Source: Mariannaea sp. PMI_226
Taxonomy: Eukaryota > Ascomycota > Sordariomycetes > Hypocreales > Nectriaceae
Direction of reading: 5' to 3'
NCBI GenBank assembly: GCA_024336345.1
Contig: JANFOG010000008.1
Coordinates: forward strand, 620,001-684,000
Length of the DNA stretch: 64,000 bases
In this document: positions 23,626 to 34,504 of the stretch, piece after piece
Layout of the letters: every line of letters starts with the position of its first letter
Numbering within the stretch: position 1 is the stretch's first letter
The notes under the pieces: generated by a model
The model's database searches: none
Seen by the model: the letters and a program-made list of their open reading frames with translations, nothing else
What the model was told of the DNA's origin: nothing
Program-made: the position numbers and the translations under genes

Positions 23626-25852
23626 GTTACGTGGTCCTCCGAGGAATAATGTTCTCAACCTTTTGTTATTTGATAAATATTTCGCAACTCCAGACTATGC
23701 CATCGGAAATCAAAGCGTCTAGCCCTTTCCTTAATCTTCCATTCTAATTCAAAGTCGTAAGTTCATTCTTGTTCGCAGATTTCGGATGGATATCCGAAGT
23801 ACCAATTTTCGTCATCTTATTCGTGCCATTAAGTTCGACAAAAGGGCTCCCTTCAAGAGGCGGTTAGGGAGAATGAGCCAGTAACTGTGGTTTCCAGGGC
23901 TATGGGTATGCATAGTTGCATGGAAAATACTTGCAGTCATATAGTTCGAACCTTTCATTGAGACTGACTGGAAAATAAAGATGAAGCAAACCATGCCCTA
24001 GGGAAAGAAAATATTTTCTTCGCGTAGACAAACTTCAAAGCAGCTATCAAGAACAAGATCGGACGAGTCTATGAGGAATGACAGGCCTCAACTTGCTTCT
24101 ATGGTGGCACTTTTGATCTTGACTCTGTTTTTTCTTCCTTCATTTTAAAGTTTTCAATGTTTTTTTTATACTTCACATTCGCAGATTCTCTGTGAGTGTA
24201 ATCTTAAAGTGCTTGAGGGTTGCATCTGATTGAATATACCCCCCACGACGGCAATCACATGGAGCAGGATCCATCTTGGGCGCCAGCTGGTACATGAACT
24301 ATCTCATATGCATTATCAATATAGTTCTCCCCTGTGCGTAAAAAAATCCGGGCTAATAGCAACAAAGACAGATTTTATTGGACATTATTGGGCCCATTAC
24401 TCCGGCAAAGTTATGTGGCAAACACTCTGCAGGAAAGGGAGCGTCTATTGGTAGCAATGGTTATCAACGTTAGAGCAAAACCTCTCCAGCCACGGCAATC
24501 ACAGCTGGCCTCATCTCAGCATAGCTATCACAGTGCTATATAACGGCCGTGAATGTGAAAGTTTCCTTGCCCAGACCACTCAAAATAGGAAAGGCCATTT
24601 ATGACCCGATAAATTTCCTCGCGCCGCGACAGACGTCGAGGTACCCTGCGAGAACTCGGATTCCTTCGGTAACATTGAATATCTAACTTGGTCCAAGGAA
24701 TTGCAGAGTGACTCTGGAAATATGACCGTAACTAGTCAGCTCTTGGCCAATCTTCTGGACAACGATCTGGTAGGTTCATCTACTCCCTGACCCCTGAGTC
24801 GTGGCCATTTGATATGGACTTGTTCTAACACACTTTTTTCTCTCTTAGCCCACTTGTCTGGAGTTTTCGCCGATAGCGGTTGTCACTGTGCACAGCACTT
24901 AGCTTCTCCTAGACATAATAGTCGCATAACTCGGGTAAATTGAACCCGCGGGGCAGGCTATTTTACTATTTGGACTTCATTTGACATGAATCCATCATGG
25001 TTTCATTAGGTCTCGAACCTAGAATCCTTTGTGCGATAGCCCGTTAATTTAATTACCAGAGCTCCAACTCCTATTTGTGACTTCAGCATTAGGCGGGGTT
25101 ACCGAGTTGAGAATCAAGTCCTGTAGCTGTTATCAAATCCATAAGTAGGCACGGTATGTGTAGGTAATCATGAAAGATCTCAGGAGAAAGAGATTTTTAG
25201 ACCCATATCGTCGGCTGGGTAAACACTGGAAAATAGTTTACGAGGAACGCAATGACACACGTACACCAACTTCCTCACCCTCCGCACCACCTAGCTCCGG
25301 AGTATGACCCTAATAAGCCCGCTAACGAGCCGGCCCTGGCATGGACTGTTAAAAATTGCTTAAAGCCATGTTTACAATAGCTGCATAAGCTACCTAAATT
25401 GAGATTGTGCCTGTGCGCCTTTAGATGAAAGTATGACATGTACGGAGTAGAGCCTAGATCATCATAACGTGTCATCCAAGTACTTCAGTATCTACTAATA
25501 AATAGCTTAGGAAACGACTTGTACCTGTTGTGGGTTGGTAACGAAATTGCTGGCTTATGGATGGGGTAACAATCGGTTCGTAAGTTCATTTGTTACTGGA
25601 AATCTTCGGCGGCTCCTTTAACTATGGCCAGGACTCCGAAACCTTGGCAGTTTAGGATGCACGAACTGCAGGGAACAGTCTTGCTCCCATGATCCACGAG
25701 ACGTTGTGGGATCGGAAGTTCCTAGGGAACATCACAAAGATGGAAGTGTGACGATCTGGGTTCCAGCGTCCTTCAACTCACACATAGCCCTCCTTTCACT
25801 GAAGCAATTCACAGAGTCGTAAAACAAATTACTGTAGAAGAGACGTTGAATT
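23626..25852. other. Intergenic region with possible relic exons
   Basis: 2.2 kb without a gene I can support. Two open pieces have some protein character: 24608-24769 joined to 24849-24902 by a good intron (ending LLDNDL / PTCLEFSPIAVVTVHST), closed upstream by an in-frame stop at 24602; and about 25627-25821, which reads LGCTNCREQSC and on to a stop. Neither matches a family I know. They may be remnants of decayed genes. Confidence 0.3.
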
Positions 25853-27183
25853 TTAATCTCGAAGTATACTTTCTTGGCTAGAATGATGAAAATTATCTCT
25901 CTCCTCAGGCAAATTCGCGTATCCTCTTCCTCTCCTCTCTGGATCCCTAAGTTCGGAAACAATGACTTCTTTGGTTTGTAGAATTCCATCCATGGTGCTC
26001 TTACGTTTTACAGGCTTCATTACGTATGAATTGTTCTCCACATTGGAAGCTGATCTGTGTCCGCCGGAGATGGGTGTGTTGTGTTTATAGTGATGCGGAG
26101 CCCCCGTTCCTTGAGACCGAGATGATGCTGACTTTTCTTGCCTGCGTTTGTTCCAGAGACCGTAGAGTGTAGGTGCATTAACGACGATTGCGGCGGTAAG
26201 TAACTCAGTGCTCGCCCACGTGGTACGATTAACCTGACTGTCCTTGTTGGAGGCATTAATCGGTAGTCGAATAATTGTAATCGCAATGATAAAAACACCA
26301 AGCGTAAAGAGGGCGAGGAGTTGTGCTTTTCTCTGCCAAGCCGTTTTTAAAGTAATGACGACCGGGATTGGAAGGATTAGGAGCATAGTATCGGTTACGA
26401 TGTTGAGGACGCCGACGACAATGAGCTGGAGTTGAGCCTTGGCACATTCGCCTAGAAGAAGGAATAACAGTCAGCTACCAAGCTCCCCAGAAGAAGACAG
26501 GTTTAGGAACTGAAAGAAAAGCATCTCCTTTTACATACCTGGATCTGGAACAACCTGCCAGTAGAGATAAAATGGATTGCATTCGCTAAATGTTGTTACT
26601 TGTATTGCTATGTAGGTGCCAGCAAATACAATGCAGTAAGACCAAACGACTGCATGCTCCCATCTCAAATTCAATATTAGTCTGCGGTAAACATCCATAA
26701 GGACGAGTTTCTGTAACCAGAGACTATTGTAAGGAAGAGGCAGACCTATTAGCTAATTGATGCTCGAAAAGTTTGGCGAGCGTTTTTATGAGCAGGGTGT
26801 TAATTTTTTCATACTTACTAGGAGTTATAAAAAACCCTGTTTACAATTGAGAGTTTACTTCCAATCTCTCGCTGATGAATCTCCTTGCTGGTAAACGTAT
26901 GTGTTTTGCGAATGGCGGCCGAGATATTGTTTGTGCCCCAAGTCAAGACTACATGAATCAAGCCCAGTCTTGTCAACGCACAAACACAGGCAGCCATAGT
27001 CAAGTAGTCTCCGAGATTGAATGGCTGCTTTGCTATTTTTCTCCAAACTAGCCTTACGGCCATCAGGAGCAGGGCCAGGCAGCTGAATAGCCAATGGATC
27101 AAGAGCGTAGGGTCAGTCATGTTCTTGAGCCCTTGAAACAGGGATTCCGATGTCGATACGAAGACATTGGAAAAATTGGACAA
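25853..27183 (-). CDS. Fungal rhodopsin-like integral membrane protein (second copy type)
   Basis: Integral membrane protein of the fungal rhodopsin-like domain family. Three exons, 26819-27183, 26539-26723 and 25853-26451, give 382 residues. The first splice rebuilds VFYNSYLWLQKLVLMDVYRR and the second rebuilds VVPDPGECAKAQLQL, both typical of the family. About seven hydrophobic segments are visible, including HWLFSCLALLLMAVRLVW, VVWSYCIVFAGTYIAI and IVTDTMLLILPIPVVI, followed by AIVVNAPTLYGLW as the last one. The C-tail is hydrophilic with basic and Ser-rich stretches. It differs clearly from the rhodopsin-like protein at 12363 and is not a recent duplicate of it. Ligand and role unknown. 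It is divergent from the secreted hydrolase gene at 27992, with 0.8 kb between them. Confidence 0.83.
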
Positions 27184-27991
27184 AAGTTTGAACAGCTTCT
27201 GCTTCTAGTTATCAAATTTATCTGAGGGCTTTTTTTTTTTTTTATCTTTCCAATCTGCAAGGACTAATCCGAACGAGAGGCTTGAGCGCGAGCCATGCAA
27301 CATGCCTGCAATAATTCCTTCAAACCTATTACGTACAGCAGCAGTGGGCTTAAGCAACAATGAACTTGGCCAAATATCGAATAGAGCGAACTCGACGGAT
27401 GCAAAGCCGGTCGGCGGAACAGGGGCTAACCCCGCCATGTCAAATTCTTGACAGCCCCATCATCACGTCTTTAGCTGCAAAGTTACCCGATACCCGACGG
27501 TCTCGATGCCCAGCTTTCTTCCTCATTGGCTCATTCATGACTTGGCATGATTCATGGATGGGTCGACACGGGGCATACCACGAACAATGCTTCTTCTAAC
27601 TTGGCATTACTGCTGAAGTGGAATTTGCCGGTCAGTCGTAAGCAAATAAGATGTTACACAGTAATATATATGTAGATCGAAGCGTATGAGACCTTGCTCG
27701 TTCATATCCGAGGATGGATCACGACATAATCACTGTCCAATAGTACATTTCAATTACTCATTTTAATAATTATAGATCATCCCCCTTCGCACGGAGGGTG
27801 GATTCGGCTACATGCTTACTCACAGTCTTCAAAGGGTGTCAATCACTACTTAATAAGAGAACCATCTTGACTAAATTAGTTACTCTCATGTTTCACAATC
27901 CTCCAATCCTTCGTGTCGCAGCTCCTCTGGCAATCTAACCTTCTAAGGTGTTGCGTGCTGCGCTTGGTATTGTTGGTACAATTTGCGCCCA
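27184..27991. other. Shared intergenic region of divergent genes
   Basis: About 0.8 kb between the rhodopsin-like gene (minus) and the hydrolase gene (plus), presumably holding both promoters. A T/A run is at 27230-27243. No gene seen. Confidence 0.5.
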
Positions 27992-29204
27992 ATGTATTTC
28001 TTCACTCTTCTTTTGGCGGTGGCCTTAATAGGCACCGTCGCTGCTGCCCCAAGCGACGCAGTCGCCAGCAGCACATCCAGCACATCTAGCTCAGCAGCTT
28101 CATATGTTCGTACCTTCTTTTACGTCGGAGGCAGCTATGTTGATGATGGAGCTGGCGGTCACATCTTCAGAGACCAGATGTACGTTGAGAAGCTAGTCCC
28201 AGCTTATGGAGCTACTCAGGCTGTGCCAATCGTCCTTATTCATGGCCAGGCACAAACAGGCACAGTAAGAGAATCCCACGCTAGTACCCTTTTTTTTTCA
28301 GGATGAGAGTATTAACATGTGCTAGAATTTTCTGAATAAGCCCGACGGTGGTGTTGGTTGGGCCACACTCTTCATCCAGCAAGGCTTCGAGGTGTACATT
28401 ATTGATCAGACTTTCCGTGGTCGTTCTGCTTGGCAGCCTGGGTTCGGTGCCACCAAGCCATCGACCTACTCGGCCGAGATTATACAGCAGCGATTCACTG
28501 CTGGAGAAGACTACAATCTATGGCCTCAGGCCTCCAAGCACACCCAGTGGCCTGGGACTGGCAAGATGGGTGACCCTGTCTTCGATGCATTTTATAGCTC
28601 AAACGTTCAATTTATCAGCAACGCTACGTACCAGCAGACAACGGTCCAGAATGCTGGCGCTGCTCTTCTTGATAGGATTGGCAAACCCGTGGTTCTTATT
28701 GGCCATAGTCAAGGTGGTCTCATGCCTATTCTGATCGCGGATGCCCGTCCTAAATTGACCAAGGCGCTCATCCTCCTTGAGCCTACCGGTCCACCATTCC
28801 AAGAAGCAGTCTTTAGCAACACCTCTTCAAGAGCATGGGGATTAACTGACATCCCAATCACCTATGCTCCAACTGTCACTGATCCCAGCACAGACCTAGT
28901 CAAGGAGACTTACCCCGCACGTGGTGATGGTTACGTTCAGTGCATTCTCCAAGCCGACAGCCCGGCTCCTCGCCAGCTGGTGAATCTAGCGAGCAAGCCC
29001 ATTCTACTTGTGACTTCCGAGTCATCATACCATGTACCATATGATTATTGTACTGTTCAGTTCCTACAGCAGGCAGGTTGCAACCAAACAGAACACCTTG
29101 AACTGAACGAGGCGGGGATTCTTGGAAATGGCCATATGTTTTTCATGGAGAAGAACAGCAACATTATCCAGGGTGTATTGAAAAAATGGATTGCATGCCT
29201 TTAA
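27992..29204 (+). CDS. Secreted alpha/beta hydrolase (esterase/lipase-like)
   Basis: Predicted extracellular serine hydrolase. Two exons, 27992-28264 and 28326-29204, give 383 residues; splicing joins HGQAQTGT to [10 protein letters not shown] signal peptide is visible at the start ([20 protein letters not shown]), followed by a short Ser/Thr-rich linker. The fold markers are [13 protein letters not shown] (oxyanion-loop region), GHSQGG with nucleophile Ser 219, and a late [13 protein letters not shown] that supplies the catalytic His; the acid is probably in the stretch before it. There are several Cys in the last third and Asn-x-Ser/Thr sites, fitting secretion. Substrate unknown. The start is the ATG at 27992, right at the signal peptide. 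Confidence 0.9.
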
Positions 29205-29469
29205 TGCCTCTCTAATGCATCCTGGGTTAGGCACTGTAATATTATAGTCAGATAATTAATAATAAATGCCGAGATTATGGCCCAACTACACCAGCTTTGC
29301 TATAATTATTCCTGAATCAGATGAAGGACATCTATGAGGATGACTTGAATCAGTCATAAGGCATCTGCCACCAGTATCTTGTCCCTTGCAACCTCTTTAT
29401 TCGAGGGAGATGGGTTATTAGTGATTATAATAGCCCGGCAAAACAATTATCCTTAGTACTTACCCTACG
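29205..29469. other. Short AT-rich spacer
   Basis: Nothing recognised. It marks the switch from ordinary genes to the repeat-rich accessory stretch. Confidence 0.4.
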
Positions 29470-30627
29470 ATGTCAAAACGCACAATGCGACAGAATGAGC
29501 AACTTGTTGTCTGGACGGACGGCTCTTATCCTGCCTCGGTCGGGAAGAAGAAGAAGGCTGCAGTTGAGACTGAAGATGAGAAAGACACGCGTGGTCGCAA
29601 AGTAGAAGGTTACTTCTGAACTTATTGATCAAGATGATATCTTGTTAAAGAAAGGGTCAAGGATTCTTAGTCCAGGTGGGAACTTGACTATACATTTCGA
29701 TCGAAATAATTCAGTTCAACATTGAGAATTAGTGGCACTCCCCTCACGAATTTGATGTTTCATCTCCTCAAAGTCAAGAACTCTTACCATGATAACATTG
29801 AGAGACTGAATGTTTCAAAATGGATGGTTCAGCTCTCGGCTGAGATTGGCCTACCACAATGGATGGAGTATGAGGTTATGGAGATATGCATTTGTGAGGC
29901 GATTAAGACTTCTTGGCACCAGCCGCTCAACAGATATAGCTGGATTGTGGAACGGGAGATCAGCAAGTCTGATATGGCCTATCACTCAGATCACGTCGTC
30001 ATGATGGGTCATATGTTCTCCATGCTAGCCCGAGTATTCCCGGATAGCAATGAGCAGGAGCAGAAATTCTGGACCAACAATGTCAACTATATTGTTGAAG
30101 CTGCACGTCGCATCACCGCCCCCAAATCTGGGAAGCTCCAATCTGTTGCACAGGCGGAAAAATGGCTTGCTCTCGATATATCCAAGCTCAAGAAGAAGCT
30201 AATAGCTTTATTTACTGAGCAATGCAAAGGCCTGGGGGTACTCTTTACTCAAGATCCCTCTATCTTCCGTCGAAATGAGCGAATGCGACAGGCCGTCAAG
30301 GATCGTAAGGAGCGCATGAAAAAGTCAGCAGAATTTGTAACCTGTTCCGACGAATCCGAGGGATGGGGAAGCTCTGATGGTGAAGCCTCTGGTGATGAAG
30401 CCTCTGGCGATGGCGAGGTCGATGTTATTGATATCGGTGATGATGCCTCTGAGGAGGCCACTGATAATGAGGTGGAGATGGTTGGGATCGTGGTGAGCAA
30501 GAAAAGGTTGCTAGAGCTCGGCCGAGTCTGGGACGAAGACCACTCCTCCTCCAATCCCTGCCCCAAAGCGACCTAAACGGCCTACTGCAACACCCAAGGC
30601 TAGAAATAAGAAGAATGTCAAAGAATA
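29470..30627 (+). pseudogene. Broken gene of unknown family with acidic, basic-ended tail (copy 1)
   Basis: No family recognised. A first piece starts at 29470 (MSKRTMRQNEQLVVWTDG, lysine-rich) and stops at 29619. A second, longer open piece of 284 codons runs 29722-30576, with a mainly helical, charged protein, a highly acidic Asp/Glu/Ser tract (about residues 205-245) and then a stop. Comparison with a second copy at 31915-32183 shows a 4-base difference near 30520 that shifts the frame: past it a Pro/Lys-rich, nuclear-signal-like tail (PKRPKRPTATPKARNKK) is open in another frame to a stop at about 30627. So copy 1 looks disrupted at least at two places, unless introns that I cannot identify repair it. 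Nuclear, nucleic-acid-related role is only a guess from the tail. Confidence 0.5.
30341..30620 (+). repeat. Direct repeat B, copy 1 (acidic/basic tail block)
   Basis: About 280 bp clearly similar to 31915-32183, beginning CGACGAATCCGAG and ending AAGGCTAGAAATAAGAAGA, with substitutions and small indels throughout. Confidence 0.8.
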
Positions 30628-30879
30628 ATCGGTTTACAAAAAGGGCAGGAGTGCTAAAGGGATTTGATTTCAGAAATTGGAGTGCTTATTCTAAGCTAGC
30701 CAGGTAGTCCACATACTTGCAGTCATTGGGTGATTTAGGTCCCTAACTTGCCACATTATTTTCTGTGTGAAATAGTAAGATCTTCCCATAATCATATCAT
30801 GCTGTCCATAAATTGAAACAGAATCCAGTTAATCTTATTATCGCAAAAACAGCAAGCAAATTTGAGATCAGGGGAAAAA

Positions 30880-31449
30880 TTAGTAGATAATTCAATATCT
30901 ATTCTCGTAGTACTGCAAATTCCTGCCCAGGGGACTGGAATATTGCACCAAATCGTCGTCTTCGAAGGCAACTTTTAGAGAATGCTATTAATAAAGATAA
31001 TGGAATTAGTAAAGAAGATTATCTGGTAAATTTAATAATTTACCATCTTCAACTAATTGAATTTGTGGATAGCATTATCCATAGTTTTGGACTTATTCGC
31101 CCCCTCAAACAAAGCCTTCTTTACTAAGACCAACTCCAATGGATATATCAACATCGCGAAGATCGAAAACAAAAGGAAATTCTTCATGCCATAAGGTTAC
31201 AAGGTCTTATTTTCTATAGGGATGCATCAGGTTCTCAGGCTTGGGGCTTTGGGCAATCATACCAATACCTTCTTGCTGCAATATACGAGTTGAATCTCGA
31301 TTTAGAGGCAATAGCGCATATTACGAAGGAGATCGGAGGGCTTCTTAGACAAGGTGCCGAGAAAGAGAAACGAATAATTATTAGGCATAGCTCCGTTCGC
31401 AATAAGGCAGCCAACTGGCTGGGATCAATTGGGAGGAGCATTCGTTAAT
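30880..31449 (+). pseudogene. Relic coding fragment, unknown family, one internal stop
   Basis: One frame is open over about 570 bp except for a single TAA near 31125. It reads through NRRLRRQLLENAIN, then after the stop WIYQHREDRKQKE and DASGSQAWGFGQSYQYLL, ending in GSIGRSIR and a stop. The second half is matched by an inverted copy at 32366-32513, which shows this was real protein-coding sequence in the past or belongs to a low-copy repeat. Surroundings are AT-rich. Family not recognised. Confidence 0.45.
31194..31341 (+). repeat. Inverted repeat A, left arm
   Basis: About 148 bp, closely similar to the reverse complement of 32366-32513. Both arms encode the same segment (DASGSQAWGFGQSYQYLLAA) on opposite strands. 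Confidence 0.85.
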
Positions 31450-31516
31450 TATCACCAACGAGGGGGGGCCGGGATCAATGGGGAGGAGCATACACATTCA
31501 TTATCACCAACGAGGG
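31421..31516. repeat. Tandem duplication of a ~45-bp unit
   Basis: Copy 31421-31464 and copy 31471-31516 share GGGATCAATKGGGAGGAGCAT and ATTATCACCAACGAGGG, with one small indel between them. Confidence 0.85.
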
Positions 31517-31858
31517 ACAGGCAATAATTAAGCCAAAGTGCTTAAGCATAGGGGCATTGGCTTGCATGCTGCTACGGAGAACTGCTTTTCCACGTGGATT
31601 TGTGATGGGTGCCGTACCACCTTTCTTCCAAGCTGGAGTGAAAACTCCAGTCCGCCCAAAATAACACTCCACCCAATCATCATTTTGCGCGGGAGACCGA
31701 AACTCATGGTCTTCGGGAAATCGAGTAATATCTTCACTGAGTATTCGGATGAAAGTGCGACAAAACTCATTGTAGGATGGCGTTTCCCGATCAGACTGAG
31801 AGATGGGGTTATCGCTCTGGAAGAAAGAGCTGGTCGTATCTGTAAGTGCCGTGATCAA
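31475..31858 (-). pseudogene. Candidate relic reading frame, 127 codons, unknown
   Basis: The minus strand is open here with a protein-like composition (SYNEFCRTFIRIL, GVFTPAWKKGGTAPITNP). The last-named part recurs in a second copy at 32182-32252, but which strand coded originally cannot be settled: repeat C matches as DNA in either reading. No family recognised. Confidence 0.25.
31576..31642. repeat. Direct repeat C, copy 1
   Basis: About 67 bp (AACTGCTTTTCC, TGGATTTGTGATGGGTGCCG, TTCCAAGCTGGAGTG) repeated at 32182-32252. Confidence 0.85.
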
Positions 31859-31914
31859 TGTTGTAGCAAATATTGAGCCACAAGCTCGCCCAATGCTAGG
31901 CGAGTCAGGCCACG

Positions 31915-32183
31915 CTAGGCTACCTTCTGACGAATCCGAGGAATCGGAAAACTCTGATGATAATGCCTCTAATAATGACGACGTCGAGGTTATAGATATA
32001 GATAATGATGATACCTGTGAGGAGTCTTTTGACAGTGAGGTGGAGGCAGCCGGGATCGCGCGAGCAAGAAGAGGGTGCTAGAGCCCGAGTCTGGGACGAA
32101 TATCACTCTTCCAACTACACCCACTCCTGTCCCAAAGCAACCTAATCGGTCTGTTGCAACACCCAAGGCTAGAAATAAGAAGA
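31915..32183 (+). pseudogene. Degenerate second copy of the acidic/basic tail (direct repeat B, copy 2)
   Basis: Diverged partial copy of 30341-30620. It keeps the acidic tract (ESENSDDNASNNDDVEVID) and, without the 4 extra bases of copy 1, the Pro/Lys tail VPKQPNRSVATPKARNKKR, but frames differ along its length and there is no start or body. It runs straight into repeat C, so the junction is chimeric. Probably a decayed duplicate. Confidence 0.6.
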
Positions 32184-32252
32184 GGAACTGCTTTTCCCTG
32201 TGGATTTGTGATGGGTGCCGTACCGCCTGTCTTCCAAGCTGGAGTGGAAACC
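32182..32252. repeat. Direct repeat C, copy 2
   Basis: Matches 31576-31642 with a few substitutions. It abuts the end of repeat B copy 2. Confidence 0.85.
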
Positions 32253-32279
32253 GGACTTGATGTATAATTGGTTGGGACT

Positions 32280-32561
32280 TCAATTCAGGTGGCTGTTTGG
32301 TGTTGAAGTTTTGTGGACGGGCGCCTGCGCCCATCGCCGCTGGAAGTGAGTTAGGGGCATAAAAGGCCCTCCGATCTCCTTCGCAATATGCAATATTGCC
32401 TCTGAATCGAGATTTGACTCGTACATTGCAGCAAGAAGGTATTGGTATGATTGCCCAAAGCCCCAAGCCTGAGAACCTGATGCATCCTCATGGAAAATAA
32501 GGTCTTGTAAACCCATGCCATAACCCTGGTGACAGGCTGGGATTCCTGGCAAAAAGCTCAA
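32280..32561 (-). pseudogene. Relic fragment in inverted orientation
   Basis: The minus strand is open for 93 codons and contains GLQDLIFHEDASGSQAWG and the rest of the segment shared with the plus-strand relic at 31194-31341. Beyond the shared block (toward HFQRRWAQAPVHK) the two differ. A rearranged duplicate; function unknown. Confidence 0.4.
32366..32513 (-). repeat. Inverted repeat A, right arm
   Basis: About 148 bp; its reverse complement matches 31194-31341 with scattered substitutions. Arms are about 1 kb apart. Confidence 0.85.
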
Positions 32562-32735
32562 TCAACTCTCCCTCTGAAACCGCACTTAGCCATGTTTCTT
32601 CCCAAGTCCTTTCAGCAGAAAGTTGAAAGCACAAAAATCTGACAAAAACCAGTCATCAAGGCGAAATCGATTTATGTTGACCCTACAGGCTCCAATAATC
32701 ATGGTATCGGCTTTGATGTCTGTGTATGGGATGGA

Positions 32736-33266
32736 ATGATTGATGGTAGAGGTCTGTTGCTCTTGTATGCGGCTCGGGGTATAAGGAAGGCTGGCATTTT
32801 CGATAGGAGTCCGACTCTAATCTTGTGTATAACTCAATATTTCAAGACTGCCTCGCTGCGTCCGAGTGATAATCGTATCCTCTCGATGAATCGTCTTTAT
32901 GGGCGAGATGATCACACTTATGCAGTTAGCCAAGTGTCGAATACCGTGCTCGGTATCTGTGCCTTGCACTTCACGAGTCTCGAATGGTTATCGGAACTAG
33001 GGGGTGCAGAGGGGCAGTATTCTGATAAAGTTCAAGGTGTGTGTGATAACCAGACTGTGTTCACAACTAGCAATGTGATGATCGAGCTGATAAAGCGCAG
33101 CCATCAATTTATCTGGAGAGGGAAGATAAAAAAGAAGCAGGAAGGGAAGCTCAAGAGTTGCGAGAGAGAGGTATGTATAGTAGTTTCCTGTCACGTGCTT
33201 AGGCACTGGATGGCAGCAGTGACTCGCTCTATTACGCGGCAAGAACTATATCTCGTTCTTTCCTGA
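32736..33266 (+). CDS. Weak candidate gene, 176 codons, unknown
   Basis: Open frame starting MIDGRGLLLLYAARG and ending RQELYLVLS. No domain, signal peptide or family recognised; a Lys-rich patch (GKIKKKQEGK) is in the last third. It sits in the repeat-rich, relic-laden stretch, so chance or decay is as likely as a real gene. Confidence 0.2.
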   Translation: MIDGRGLLLLYAARGIRKAGIFDRSPTLILCITQYFKTASLRPSDNRILSMNRLYGRDDHTYAVSQVSNTVLGICALHFTSLEWLSELGGAEGQYSDKVQGVCDNQTVFTTSNVMIELIKRSHQFIWRGKIKKKQEGKLKSCEREVCIVVSCHVLRHWMAAVTRSITRQELYLVLS

Positions 33267-33871
33267 TGCAAAATCTATATTCTGGATGCCGTATTTGTGG
33301 CAGACACGACCTTTGTTCCTAGTTGAATACTTGCCTTAGGAATCCAAGTATTTTGAACATGGATTACATTCGCCATGGATTTGGCGTTACCGGCTATGAT
33401 CAGGTTGCTGGGGCTGCTCTTCTTTGTGGCATCAAACTCAGGGTTTATTCATCCAAGATTTCCTAGTTTCGTCAATTAGCATTGATAGAAAGGGAGAACT
33501 CTAAGAAGAAGTCCTTGCTGCTAGCTTCCCCAGTGCTCGCTATTGATACCCGAATCTAGCACCCATGTAACGACTGTTCTGCTAGACCTAGAGTCATAAA
33601 TAGAACTGTCAAAACAATAATCTAGTCGATGAGAAACAAGTCAGCTAGATGTCTCTCGTGGAAATACACAACCCCGAAAGGAGAACTTTCGACGAAATGA
33701 TTCGCAACTGCCCAATACCCCGAATTTGGCCCACATGGCTGATAGCCAGCGCAGCTGGAATGGGAATTTGCTAATAACTACCCCTGGTACATCAATCTCT
33801 GCTGTGCCGATGGAGATCCTGCGATGTTGATGGCTGGTACACTGCCATTCGGTTTTGCTCTTCGCGCGCCT
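33267..33871. other. No feature seen
   Basis: 600 bp without a supported gene or repeat in the accessory stretch. Confidence 0.4.
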
Positions 33872-34370
33872 TCAGGTGCGGAACCGGGGGCGTGACTCCG
33901 TCCTCGACCTCTCCTCATCGAGTTCTATGGAGATATTATAGGTCATTGTCCGGGTGATCGGGTTCCCCAAGAGCTTCTCAATGTCACAGTCATCGAGTTC
34001 TGCAGGGAAGACGCGGAAGCTTTTGACCCCAGTGCCCTGCTCTTCGATTATACTCGAGCCACTGAGCTTAAGCTCGCGAATGAGGGAAGTATATTGATCA
34101 CCAAATGCCGTCTTCGATATCATCACAGTAACTTCTGTTGGTGTCGCTGTAAGTCACCATGTGTAGGTAGCTGTAGTTGTGGTCGTCGTGTGCGGGACTG
34201 TGATCAATGTCTTTGTGTGTGTCGACATAGAAGCCACGGTTGGCAAAATTACCAACTGATGGCACTGAAGTCGGTTTCAGTATATTTGTCGAAGTGGATG
34301 TGATCAGAGTGATGGAGGAGATCGGTTTCGTGGTGGAAGTACTGGGAGATATCGGTGCACCAACGTTTCA
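33872..34370 (-). pseudogene. Candidate relic of a Ser/Thr-rich protein
   Basis: On the minus strand a Thr/Ser-rich stretch (SPSTSTTKPISSITLITSTS, then in a shifted frame HTTTTTATYT) leads, again in a shifted frame, into an 84-codon open piece with VMISKTAFGDQYTSLIREL and a Glu/Arg-rich end. The changes of frame between pieces suggest decay, or introns I cannot place. Ser/Thr-rich linkers like this are common in fungal wall or secreted proteins. No family recognised. Confidence 0.3.
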
Positions 34371-34504
34371 CAGTGAAAGGTGGGATAAGTGCAAGCAGAG
34401 ATAATTAATCGAGATACTATATTATGGGGATAATGGTGACATATCTATATAGTATATGTATATAGTAGGCCTGATGTTTCTAGCCACCTTCAGGGCCGGA
34501 TTCC

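Noticed and set aside
24990..25075. tRNA-like T-arm on the minus strand (AGGTTCGAGACC) with an upstream GAGCTCTGG
   Set aside because: The T-loop fits, but no acceptor stem pairs with it, the T-stem has a mismatch and no anticodon stem-loop can be drawn.
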